64,000 bases of DNA, taken from the NCBI GenBank assembly GCA_002360455.1, contig DEQQ01000044.1, positions 1 through 64,000 on the forward strand. The letters run 5' to 3'. Numbering within the stretch: the first letter of the stretch is position 1; every line of letters starts with the position of its first letter. Positions 52,550-61,792 of this stretch are shown in pieces. Made by a program: the position numbers and the translations under genes. Under the pieces are notes generated by a model that saw only the letters and a list, made by a program, of their open reading frames with translations, had not been told where the DNA came from and did not search any database. The stretch comes from Saprospiraceae bacterium UBA3362 (GTDB lineage: Bacteria; Bacteroidota; Bacteroidia; Chitinophagales; Saprospiraceae).

Positions 52550-55247
52550 GAGGCTAATTATATTGTTCAATACCTTTTTATGTCCATTGGGTTTATTTGC
52601 AACACATAATAGAGCGGGGGAAATTGTTGTAAGACAAATTTCGGATTTTGAGATAGAAGCTACAGTGACCACTTATACAAAAGCAAGCAGTGCAGAAGCC
52701 GATAGAGATACAATAAGTATTATGTGGGGAGACGGTGTGACAACAAATGTTGCAAGAAGCAATCTTTCAGGAATTCTTCTAGGAAATGATATAAAAAAGA
52801 ACTTATACACCTCTAGGCATATATATCCGGGGAGAGGAAGGTATACTATTGGGTTTCTTGATCCTAATAGAATTTCTGATATATTGAATGTCGATCCTCC
52901 AAATTCAGTGGATGTTCCTTTTTATGTTCAAACCACTATCAGTATTTTGAATCCAATTTTTCAAGGAAAAAACAACACGGTTACTTTATTGCAAGATCCA
53001 ATAGATTTTGCATGTGTGGGTCAATTATTTCAACATAACCCATCTGCTTTTGATATTGATGGTGATAGTTTATCTTTTGAGTTATCTGTTCCGATGATGG
53101 ATGTCAATTTGCCGGTTCCCAATTATTCTTATCCGGACAAGATTCAAGCAGGTCCTTTGAATCAGATTTATTTGGACCCAAGTTCAGGCACGTTTACATG
53201 GAATACTCCACAGAAAGCAGGTGAATATAACATTGTGATTTTAGTGCATGAATTTCGTTCAGGAGTGTTGATTTCAACGACCATGCGTGATATGCAAATT
53301 TTGGTAAAAGATGATTGTATCAAAAATACACCACCTAAAATTGTTGCTCTTACAGATACTTGCATTATTGCCGGGGCACTACTGAAAATTCCTGTTCAAA
53401 TTTCAGATCCTGATCTTCAGTTTTTTGGTAGAAGAGTTAAAGTAAGTTTCACCGGTTCTCCATTTGCGCTTTCCGGGTCGGCATCACATGATTTTTTATC
53501 CGGTTACCAAAATTCACCTATCAAAGGGCAAATAAGCTGGCAAACCGATTGTGACCATGTAAGAAAGGAATATTATTCCATTGTTATAAAGGCTGTAGAT
53601 AACTTATTTGATACTTCAGGAGCGACAGCTATTCATGTCATTCGAATTAAAATTGTTGCAGCTCCACCAATTCTAGATTCAGTAGTGTCCAAAGAGAAAG
53701 TTAATTTTGTGCACTGGCATAAACCTTATACTTGCGGAGATGCAAAAGGATTCTTGGGATTCTCCATTTGGAGGAAAGAAGGGAATTCCAATATTCAACA
53801 AGACAGTTGTTATCCATCCTTGTTGCCATACAATTACCGGCGAATAGCTTATTTGGTAAATTCTACATTGAACGGTTCCTATTTTTATAAAGATTCTTTA
53901 ATAGATGAGGGAGTAAATTATTGTTATAGAATTGAGGCTATATTTGGAGAATTATCAGCGGCAATGTTTCCCTATAATTTGAATAATTCATTTGCTTCTA
54001 ATGAACTTTGTAAGAATGGTGTGGATGACTATTTACTATTGTCTAATGTTGACGTACGTGAAACCGCCTTAAACTCCGGAAAGATTTTTATCAGCTGGAA
54101 AAAAGCAGATACTCTCGCCATTGATACATCCGTATTTACTCCACCGTATGAACTTAATGTTTACAGAAGATCACTCAATTCTAATTTTAGTAATGTGCCA
54201 ATATTGACTTATTATTATAGCTCAATTTCAGAAATCACAGACAGTAATTTTGTGGATCAGTCTTTGAATACTCTTGATTCTCAATTTACCTATCGACTTG
54301 TTTTGAAGTCATCTTTACTCCTCAATAGAGCGAGCCTTCAGGCTCAATCCATCTATTGTAATGCAGAAACAGGGAATGGGAAAATAGTATTGAAATGGAC
54401 TGAATCTGTGCCATGGGATAATCAATTCTATCGAATTTTTCGGAAAAAATTTAACACACAAAATTATACTTTAATAGATTCAGTTAAGAGTAGAAAATAT
54501 ACTGACTCGACGGTATCTGTAGGTCAAGAATATTGTTACTTTGTACAATCGGTTGGCTATATTAATTTGCCGACTCAAAAATATTTAACTATTAATAATT
54601 CCAACATAAAATGTATTAGTGTTGTGGACACTTTGCCGCCATGTTGTGCGGTAATCCGAATTGATGATCCCTGTGTTCAAGATGTAGACCAAAATAAAAA
54701 TATTACTTACCGGATAAATTGGAGTGATCCTAATTTTAATTGCAACCTAAGACCAAGCTCTAGCTTTAAATTAAAAGTATTTCAGTTGGATTCCAAACAA
54801 GTTATTGATAGTTTCAATTTTCAATATCCTAATACGTTCCAATTCGACTATTCATATAGATTTGACAAGCCAGTATGTTTTGAATTGACTACATTCGACT
54901 CGAGTGGAAATTCTTGTGTTTCCTCCCAATGGGTCTGTTCTAAGTTGTGTATTGAGTATGAACTACCTAATACATTTTCACCAAACTTTGATCAGAAAAA
55001 TGATATGTTTATCCCAAGGAAAAGCAGATTAATCCGTTCTGTAGATTTTAAAGTGTTGAATCAGTGGGGCGGTATGGTTTTTAAAACAAATGACCCACAG
55101 ATTAATTGGGATGGAAATGATTTGGACGGAAAAGCTTTGAGTCCGGGGACCTATTATTATCATTGCAGAGTTATTCCTTACCAAACAGAATCCGGAGAGG
55201 GAAGGCCATTTGATTTGACAGGATTTATCGAATTGATTAGAAATTAA
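52539..55247 (+). CDS. Large surface protein with type B (gliding-associated) C-terminal sorting domain
   Basis: The 902-residue protein has a signal peptide (LIILFNTFLCPLGLFATHN) and a repeating beta architecture. The N-terminal region (RAGEIVVRQISDFEIEATVT, MWGDGVTTNVARSNL, FDIDGDSLSFELSVPMMDVN, FTWNTPQKAGEYNIVILVHE) resembles cadherin/Ig-like modules of adhesins in this phylum; fibronectin-like modules follow. The last 90 residues are the gliding motility-associated/type B domain: YELPNTFSPNFDQKNDMF, FKVLNQWGGMVFKT, NWDGNDLDGKALSPGTYYYH. Type B cargo usually depends on SprF/PorP-type partners, which fits the porP-like gene in this window. It follows rfbD directly. Confidence 0.88.
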   Translation: MNCKRLIILFNTFLCPLGLFATHNRAGEIVVRQISDFEIEATVTTYTKASSAEADRDTISIMWGDGVTTNVARSNLSGILLGNDIKKNLYTSRHIYPGRGRYTIGFLDPNRISDILNVDPPNSVDVPFYVQTTISILNPIFQGKNNTVTLLQDPIDFACVGQLFQHNPSAFDIDGDSLSFELSVPMMDVNLPVPNYSYPDKIQAGPLNQIYLDPSSGTFTWNTPQKAGEYNIVILVHEFRSGVLISTTMRDMQILVKDDCIKNTPPKIVALTDTCIIAGALLKIPVQISDPDLQFFGRRVKVSFTGSPFALSGSASHDFLSGYQNSPIKGQISWQTDCDHVRKEYYSIVIKAVDNLFDTSGATAIHVIRIKIVAAPPILDSVVSKEKVNFVHWHKPYTCGDAKGFLGFSIWRKEGNSNIQQDSCYPSLLPYNYRRIAYLVNSTLNGSYFYKDSLIDEGVNYCYRIEAIFGELSAAMFPYNLNNSFASNELCKNGVDDYLLLSNVDVRETALNSGKIFISWKKADTLAIDTSVFTPPYELNVYRRSLNSNFSNVPILTYYYSSISEITDSNFVDQSLNTLDSQFTYRLVLKSSLLLNRASLQAQSIYCNAETGNGKIVLKWTESVPWDNQFYRIFRKKFNTQNYTLIDSVKSRKYTDSTVSVGQEYCYFVQSVGYINLPTQKYLTINNSNIKCISVVDTLPPCCAVIRIDDPCVQDVDQNKNITYRINWSDPNFNCNLRPSSSFKLKVFQLDSKQVIDSFNFQYPNTFQFDYSYRFDKPVCFELTTFDSSGNSCVSSQWVCSKLCIEYELPNTFSPNFDQKNDMFIPRKSRLIRSVDFKVLNQWGGMVFKTNDPQINWDGNDLDGKALSPGTYYYHCRVIPYQTESGEGRPFDLTGFIELIRN

Positions 55248-55252
55248 ATTTT

Positions 55253-55861
55253 ATGTTTTCGGGAATAATCAAAGATATTGGAGTAATCACCGGGATTGAT
55301 CAAGATGGGCAATCAAAGACATTTACGATCGTATCAGAATTGCTCAATCAAATAGAAATAGATCATTCTGTAGCGCATAATGGAATTTGTTTGACTGTGA
55401 TCAGTAAAACGGCCAAAGATTACAAGGTTACAGCAATTCTAGAAACATTAAATATCACCAACGCAAAAGATTGGAAAGTAGGCTCAAAAATTAATTTAGA
55501 ACTTGCGCTGCCTATGTCAGCTGCTATGCATGGTCATTTAGTTTTAGGTCATATTGAGTATCAGTCTCGATTGCTTGATATCCAAAAAATTGAGGATAAT
55601 CAGTTTGTTTTAAGATTTGAGCTGGATCCTGTTTTTAATGCACTAGTTCAGTACAAAGGTTCAGTTACTGTTGATGGAGTTAGTCTTACTGTGTCTCATG
55701 TGAATTACAACGAGCATTATTTTGAAGTAAATATTATTCCTTTTACTTGGCATCATACTATTTTTTCTCAAGTTCATTCCGGCTATATTGCTAATATTGA
55801 GTTTGATTTGATAGCTAAAAATTTATTTCATTTTTATAAGGTAAGTCAGAATTTGATTTGA
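55253..55861 (+). CDS. ribE: Riboflavin synthase alpha chain
   Basis: The 202-residue enzyme dismutates 6,7-dimethyl-8-ribityllumazine to riboflavin. Two lumazine-binding repeats are visible: MFSGIIKDIGVI and VAHNGICLTVISK in the first half (about 1-95), then MHGHLVLGHIEYQSRLLDI, VQYKGSVTVDGVSLTV and FEVNIIPFTWHHTIFS in the second. It lies 5 bases after the surface protein gene. Confidence 0.94.
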   Translation: MFSGIIKDIGVITGIDQDGQSKTFTIVSELLNQIEIDHSVAHNGICLTVISKTAKDYKVTAILETLNITNAKDWKVGSKINLELALPMSAAMHGHLVLGHIEYQSRLLDIQKIEDNQFVLRFELDPVFNALVQYKGSVTVDGVSLTVSHVNYNEHYFEVNIIPFTWHHTIFSQVHSGYIANIEFDLIAKNLFHFYKVSQNLI

Positions 55862-56094
55862 TGCTAAATTCATCAATTATTTTTAATTCAGAGACTTTGG
55901 TTAATTTCTGATTTTTAAAACCAATGTTGATTTTATAAGCCTAAGAAGTTTGACAAATGATTATTGTTTTAAAATTATTACTTCACATTTACAAAGATCG
56001 GTAGATAGTTTTAATAACAGTTGCTTCTTGGAATTCACTATTTATAGCTTTTAATGGCCGCTGGTTATCCTTTGTGAAGATTCTTTACTAAAGT

Positions 56095-56126
56095 AAAACA
56101 GCCCTCATAAAAATGAGAGCTGTTTT
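56095..56126. terminator. Terminator of the giant secreted protein gene, active in both directions
   Basis: The stem AAAACAGC-C-CTCAT / ATGAG-A-GCTGTTTT (13 bp with one C-A mismatch, loop AAAA) has T-runs at both ends. It lies about 25 bases after the stop of the minus-strand gene. The preceding 230 bases after ribE (55862-56094) show nothing recognisable. Confidence 0.85.
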
Positions 56127-56150
56127 CTAACTAAATAACTATCGTGTTTT

Positions 56151-59100
56151 CTAATCGGATACAATAATTTTCTGTCCTACTTTATTATGTGTACTTTCTA
56201 TTTGAGCAAAGTAAACTCCTGAAATTCCTAAATCTTTTCTATCTAATAGAATTGTATTTATTCCTTTACGTATGGTGATTTTTTGATTAATGATTTTGGA
56301 GCCTAAGCTATTGTATACTGAGACTGAACAGATTCCATCATAATTTGAATTAAGATAAATATTCGATTGACTTGACATTGGATTTGGCTCAGTTTTGATA
56401 ATGCTTATTTTTTGATTATTCAATTCATGGCCATTGTCCATAAACTTTAATTGGAAGTCATTGGCAATCGACTCGCCATTGTACACAATTTCTCTTTGTA
56501 TCTTACTATCGTTGAATTCAAACAATTGACTTAATTTTCCCTTAGATTTTGTCTTTACAATAAGACTTATTATTTCTTTATTTTCAACTGTATTTTTTGG
56601 AGAAGACCAGTTATAGCTAAATTGGATTTGATTTGTTATTTTCGAATAATATTCGTTTGATAGCACTGTTCCATTTTCTTCAATGCCCACAAACTCCCCA
56701 AGGTTTTCTTCTATTTGGAGCCCGAATTGAATTCCGGAAATGAATATATTTTTATTGGAAGCTAAAACTATTTTTAATGTTTCTCCGGCATTGAATTCTT
56801 CATTTTGAACCAATAATGAAATGTCAGAACTGGATCTAGTTTCATTGTCATCATTGAAATTAGATTTCGCAGACAAGTTCAAATCACCCATTTTTATCCC
56901 AACAAAATCAATTATAGCTTGATCATTTACAATTTTGACTAAATTTTGTGATGGATAATTCCAAGGAATAGAAGGATCAATAAAGCGGTAATCTCTTGGT
57001 ACAAATGTCCAAGATGGAACTTTCTGGAAAGTACTGCTTATTCCTAAAATTAATCTTCTAATTTCTGCTAAATCTGCAGCCGTGATTGATTTAGAATTCG
57101 TTACATCTGCCGCAATTATTAAGTACGGATCAGTGAGTTCTTCTTGTCCAAGAAGATGCTTTTGTAATTTTACAATATCGGCTGTCGTTACACCATTTAC
57201 CGGATTATCATCCCTTACCGCCTCAAGATAATATTGATTGTGATAAGGTAATCTTTCAAAGCTGTATTCTCCTTTTTCATTTACTGAACCTTGCCTAAAT
57301 AAAGCAGTGTTTTCATACAGCTTTACGGTTACAGGGTGAACTTCTTTTTGATTTACTGTTTTGATGACCCCATTAATTTTTACATTATCAAGAATTGGGT
57401 CTGGACATAATCCATTATCTTGTATATTGATGAAGGATTTGCAAAAATCAAAATTCCCTTCCTCATCAGCTACATAGATTTCTGTTTCCAAAACATATAC
57501 ATCGCTCACTTTGGCTTTTACAAAATCTTCGCAGCAGATTCTTATAAATGGTTTTCCGGTATCCGCTTGGAAATAGAATTTTAGCTTGTTTTGAGGAGTG
57601 CAATTGTCAAACGAGCCTCTATCCAAATCCTTGGCCCAAATATCAATACAGCCACTTGAAGGCATAGTTACAGTGGTTACCCCTGCAAGACAATAAGGAG
57701 TAGGGGCTTTGCAATCTTTTACTGTAAAAACTGTGTCACATTTTGAAATGTTACCGCATCCATCCTCCACATAAAATTGAATTCTATGTTTGCCAATAGG
57801 ATAATTTCCTGAGGCATCAAATGGATTATTGTCATTATCTGCATAAGGATTGAAATGATTTTTTGCTAAATATCCTTCATTATATTGTTTTTTAGTCAAA
57901 GGCCCTACAACATAATCAAAACGACCATCATTGTTTAAGTCAAGTTTATACTCATAGAATAACCAGTCTTCTGCAGTGCATGAGTCAGTGGCTGTGGCTG
58001 AGATGGATAAATGCCCAATACAAGTTCCTTGAGCATTTTTAGAAGCAGGTTCGCAGTCGCCTATGTGACAATTTACGATGGGAGCAATGTGATCTGACAC
58101 TTTTATTATTTGATAATATGACCATCTGCCTGTAGGCTGGCGATCGAGAGGATCGTATTGGCACCAATCAATGATTTCCCATTTTCTTATAATCTTGTAG
58201 CAGGCATCAGGCTCAATATCAAAACGCTCATCAATGTAGTCTATAGAAATCAATGAGCATGAACTTGAAGAACCATTGCTTATTTGAGGTCTTCCCAATA
58301 TCGGATTATCAGGACTTATATCTGCGCCACATCCTTCTAGGTAGATCGGCTCTTGATCACAATGAGGAAAGTCAATATCATCTGTTTCACTGCAAAAATC
58401 CGGATCGACTGTAAATGGATCACAATTGATAACCCATATCGTTTGAGTGGCTTTCACGACTACATTGTTTGGAGTGCGTACAAAGAAATGCCTCAATATT
58501 CTACCAGAACCACAGTCCCGTCTATCTTCTACCTCAATTTGAGGCATCGCGCCACAAGATGATAATACATAACCATCTTGCCCCCAAAGTAAATCATATT
58601 TGTTTTCCGGATGATTTATATCAAATAAAGAATTATAATAATTACAAGCTTTGTTAGAAGCCGGCTCAAGATGTGTAGGAATTCCTGAGATATAACCTGG
58701 ATATCCGGTTTTTGGATTTCCAACACAAGAATATTTACATACTATATCTTTTGTTTTTACAGTAGAGCGCCAAGCTACATCATTTACTACTTTTCCAAAA
58801 GTTGAATCATAAGGATTTTCTAATTTATCAATATCAAACCAAAAGTCACAACTCACGACTATGTCCGGAGGAGCAACAACAGTTGGAATGGATTTATCTT
58901 GAACTTCTACCTCGATCATGCAATCGCTAAAGTGGCCGGCTAAATATCCGCCTGCATTCATATCGGATGGATGCACAGGTCCGGCTTTTACACTGACATC
59001 AAATACTCTGAATACGACCATGACAGTATTACCAACATCGCTACAACAAAACATAACATGGTCATCAAAATAAACTTGATTGTCCTTAGTTTTTGCATCA

Positions 59101-61271
59101 TCATCGCCGTTGGCTCCATTGCATGTTAATTTATTTTCTTTTGTACTTCCGTTGAGTGTACCTAGTAACTCATCCATGCGGATAGCTTTGAAATACAAAT
59201 GCTGTGAACAATTATCAAATGAACCATCATCAAAGGTGTTGGCTTGAATTTTTACTGTATTAAGTCCCGGAGAAAGTTTTCCGTTTAATGCTACAACTGT
59301 TCTCTTCTCACAAACTGCTATTGGTGGAGTAACATCCAATACATCCAGTACTACTTTTTTCTTTGTTATGTTACCGCAACAATCTTCTGCAACAATAAAT
59401 AGATCATGAAAGCCATATCCTAAGTTTGAAATAATATATCCGGTAGAACTGCTTCCGCTGACTTCTCCCGTTTCAATTTCCAAACTGTAATCAACTTGTT
59501 CGCTGCAATTGTCTGCAAGCCACGGTAACGGTAAATCATATCTACCTTTACATTCGTATTCCAGCATAGCAACAGATACTGTATCCGGATAAATAATTTC
59601 CGGACCTTTTTTATCCATTACTTTAATAAGTTGATTCATACGGCGAACTTTATTGGTACACCAGTCTACAGCTACCCATTCTCTCAAAACCTTAAAACAT
59701 CCTACCGATCCTGCATTACAATCTTTTCTTGCCAAATCAATTTTAGTATCTGTAAAAGTCATGTTTATATTTCGACATACTCCGATACTAGGAGCACCTG
59801 TTCCCAGCCATAATACATATTCGGCAGAATCAATGGTACAAGACGATTCAGAATACTTAGGATAGTAAATGGTAGTTGGACTTGGATGCCCTGAGTAAGG
59901 ACCTGAATCAATGCAGTTCCAACCCATTACTTTGGGTACACGATCTCCTGTGGCAAGAAATATTGTTGAGTCCAAAATATATCCATCAACACATTCAGGA
60001 GAATTTGAATAATGTAAAGTAGGATCAAAGCTTCTATCCACTTTTTCATCACAGCCCAATGATTTTTCATGTAATGGGAGGTCATCATAATTTGAAGGAG
60101 GTACAATTTCATCAACATTACCTAGCTCTATTCTGATAGATTGCACACAAGAATTTGTATTGCCAAAATCATCTGAAACAATAAATGTTCTGGTAATGAT
60201 CCGGTCATATCCAAGATCGCATGATCCATAATTTACTTTATCATAATATTGCATTGTCACTCTCTCACAATTTACACATAAGCAGATATCTGCCGGTGGA
60301 ATGTTATCAAGGCAAGAATAGCCTAAGGTTATATCTGCCGGACAATCAACTTTAGGAGGGAATTTTTTCTCTACAAGCACTTCTCCCCAACAAGAATTGC
60401 CCGACGCGGGGTCAATAATTTTTACCATATATTTATGTCCAACTTGTTCTAAGCCAACTTGAGGCCATGGAAGAAATGGATCTACATCAACAAGTGCACC
60501 GGTGTTCCAATCTCTCAATTCGATCACATAATCTCCATATGAACATCCATCACCATCTTCATTTTCTAATATCATGCTAGGAAAAATTGTGGCTTTGCAA
60601 TTTGTATCCAAACTTACTTGGATATGATCATCGCATACCAATTCACCATTGGGCTTGTCTAAGAATATTCCAAATTCACCAACTGCAAATCCACTTGTTG
60701 CAATAGGAGCATAAATTCTAATAGTACTGAGCTCACAGGCTGAAGCTGTAGTGTAGAAACCAAAGTAATGCGCTCCGCCTATAGAAGAAACAGGAATAAC
60801 TCCACTAGTGGTACCATCATTGGCTACAGCCTGAATATTGTATATTCCTGCTAAATTGCCTTCGAAATAAAAATAAAAAGCTCTTGTTCCTTCCGGTAAA
60901 TTTATGGCGCGAACCACGGTAGAGGTATAATATACAGATCCTGTATATCCATGAGACCACGAACTCCATCCTGTTCCAATCTTTCTATGTGACAGATCAA
61001 GATCGAATCTTATTTCTGCATCACAATCTCCACCAATGGGAACGTTAGTGTAATGATATAAACTGCCTCCATAAATATCCGCCGGTCGGGGATCAGGAGC
61101 GAAAGGCGTCATAGGAAATCCCCCTAAACTGGCGGGTGGGGCAGAAGTTCCCGGGCTACCATCAAAAACAATGCCTGCAAAAACTTGGCACGTTATTTGT
61201 AAAAGAAATGACAGGGTAAGTATGGCTTTGCCAATGTTACCAGAATAACCATTGTAAAAAGGGTTTTGCAT
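56151..61271 (-). CDS. Giant Cys-rich secreted protein with dockerin-like and type A sorting domains
   Basis: The 1706-residue protein has a signal peptide (IGKAILTLSFLLQITCQVFA). Most of it is a series of Cys-rich, beta-rich modules with recurring phrases such as CSEQVDYSLEIETG, DVTPPIAVCEKRTVV, DKSIPTVVAPPDIVVSC and VKDCKAPTPYCLAG, resembling HYR-like modules common in Saprospiria surface proteins. Near 1370 comes a carboxypeptidase-regulatory-like module (VHPVTVKLYENTALF), then a dockerin type I-like pair (about 1415-1475: TTADIVKLQKHLLGQ, AADVTNSKSITAADLAEIRR). A cohesin-like domain follows (about 1540-1625) and then the type A sorting domain (TEPNPMSSQSNIYLNSN, GISGVYFAQIEST). The start is ATG 61271; a GTG two codons earlier is possible. 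Confidence 0.88.
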   Translation of the reverse strand: MQNPFYNGYSGNIGKAILTLSFLLQITCQVFAGIVFDGSPGTSAPPASLGGFPMTPFAPDPRPADIYGGSLYHYTNVPIGGDCDAEIRFDLDLSHRKIGTGWSSWSHGYTGSVYYTSTVVRAINLPEGTRAFYFYFEGNLAGIYNIQAVANDGTTSGVIPVSSIGGAHYFGFYTTASACELSTIRIYAPIATSGFAVGEFGIFLDKPNGELVCDDHIQVSLDTNCKATIFPSMILENEDGDGCSYGDYVIELRDWNTGALVDVDPFLPWPQVGLEQVGHKYMVKIIDPASGNSCWGEVLVEKKFPPKVDCPADITLGYSCLDNIPPADICLCVNCERVTMQYYDKVNYGSCDLGYDRIITRTFIVSDDFGNTNSCVQSIRIELGNVDEIVPPSNYDDLPLHEKSLGCDEKVDRSFDPTLHYSNSPECVDGYILDSTIFLATGDRVPKVMGWNCIDSGPYSGHPSPTTIYYPKYSESSCTIDSAEYVLWLGTGAPSIGVCRNINMTFTDTKIDLARKDCNAGSVGCFKVLREWVAVDWCTNKVRRMNQLIKVMDKKGPEIIYPDTVSVAMLEYECKGRYDLPLPWLADNCSEQVDYSLEIETGEVSGSSSTGYIISNLGYGFHDLFIVAEDCCGNITKKKVVLDVLDVTPPIAVCEKRTVVALNGKLSPGLNTVKIQANTFDDGSFDNCSQHLYFKAIRMDELLGTLNGSTKENKLTCNGANGDDDAKTKDNQVYFDDHVMFCCSDVGNTVMVVFRVFDVSVKAGPVHPSDMNAGGYLAGHFSDCMIEVEVQDKSIPTVVAPPDIVVSCDFWFDIDKLENPYDSTFGKVVNDVAWRSTVKTKDIVCKYSCVGNPKTGYPGYISGIPTHLEPASNKACNYYNSLFDINHPENKYDLLWGQDGYVLSSCGAMPQIEVEDRRDCGSGRILRHFFVRTPNNVVVKATQTIWVINCDPFTVDPDFCSETDDIDFPHCDQEPIYLEGCGADISPDNPILGRPQISNGSSSSCSLISIDYIDERFDIEPDACYKIIRKWEIIDWCQYDPLDRQPTGRWSYYQIIKVSDHIAPIVNCHIGDCEPASKNAQGTCIGHLSISATATDSCTAEDWLFYEYKLDLNNDGRFDYVVGPLTKKQYNEGYLAKNHFNPYADNDNNPFDASGNYPIGKHRIQFYVEDGCGNISKCDTVFTVKDCKAPTPYCLAGVTTVTMPSSGCIDIWAKDLDRGSFDNCTPQNKLKFYFQADTGKPFIRICCEDFVKAKVSDVYVLETEIYVADEEGNFDFCKSFINIQDNGLCPDPILDNVKINGVIKTVNQKEVHPVTVKLYENTALFRQGSVNEKGEYSFERLPYHNQYYLEAVRDDNPVNGVTTADIVKLQKHLLGQEELTDPYLIIAADVTNSKSITAADLAEIRRLILGISSTFQKVPSWTFVPRDYRFIDPSIPWNYPSQNLVKIVNDQAIIDFVGIKMGDLNLSAKSNFNDDNETRSSSDISLLVQNEEFNAGETLKIVLASNKNIFISGIQFGLQIEENLGEFVGIEENGTVLSNEYYSKITNQIQFSYNWSSPKNTVENKEIISLIVKTKSKGKLSQLFEFNDSKIQREIVYNGESIANDFQLKFMDNGHELNNQKISIIKTEPNPMSSQSNIYLNSNYDGICSVSVYNSLGSKIINQKITIRKGINTILLDRKDLGISGVYFAQIESTHNKVGQKIIVSD

Positions 61272-61331
61272 GACCACGGTATTTAGTTAATTTTAGTTTT
61301 TTATAATACCGTTTCAAGTCTTGGTTATCTG

Positions 61332-61367
61332 ATTGAATAATTTTTTTCCTAAACTATATTATTCAAT
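61332..61367. promoter_or_regulatory. Palindromic operator-like site upstream of the giant protein gene
   Basis: ATTGAATAAT (61332-61341) and ATTATTCAAT (61358-61367) are perfect 10-base inverted repeats with a 16-base spacer, 61 to 96 bases before the ATG of the minus-strand gene. The size suits either a dimeric regulator site or an RNA hairpin. Confidence 0.4.
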
Positions 61368-61488
61368 ATGAAACTATTTCACTTGGCAAAAATAGGAAGC
61401 ATAAGTTCAAATTGCCAAATCTTAAAAAACATATTTTTTCAACTGATATAATATTGTTATAATATTAGAGTTATTCTGAATGTTTAAA

Positions 61489-61507
61489 CTATTCATTTTA
61501 TGAATAG
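61489..61507. other. Small perfect hairpin in the gap
   Basis: CTATTCAT-TTT-ATGAATAG is an 8-bp perfect inverted repeat with a three-base loop. No T-run follows on either strand. Role unknown. Confidence 0.4.
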
Positions 61508-61736
61508 AAATCAAAAATTCACATCTTTTAATCAATCCACTTTATCTCATTATTTTAGCTTAAATTGATTTTGAGCCAACGTACAACCATTAATTAATCA
61601 TTTTCTACGAATTGCATAGATCTCCATTTTATTTCTTGGAAGGGTTCACTTATTCATAGGGCAAATGAAAAAATAGTATATCCTGTGCTATAAATGAGTG
61701 AGATAGATTTGCAATAGTTTTATTCAATATCAAAAT

Positions 61737-61772
61737 AAAAAAGCCTTAGAACGAATGCTCTAAGGCTTTTTT
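61737..61772. terminator. Terminator of secDF
   Basis: AAAAAAGCCTTAGA / TCTAAGGCTTTTTT is a perfect 14-bp stem with an 8-base loop, flanked by A- and T-runs, so it can work on both strands. It is 20 bases after the secDF stop. Confidence 0.92.
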
Positions 61773-61792
61773 ATTTTTTATAAAGGTATAAA

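Larger units (their letters stand above)
61278..61792. other. 515-base AT-rich gap between the giant gene and secDF
   Basis: No gene is seen. It contains a 10-base inverted repeat (61332-61367), a small hairpin (61489-61507) and the secDF terminator (61737-61772). The promoter of the giant gene should lie at its left edge, but no perfect TAnnTTTG box is visible there. Confidence 0.5.
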
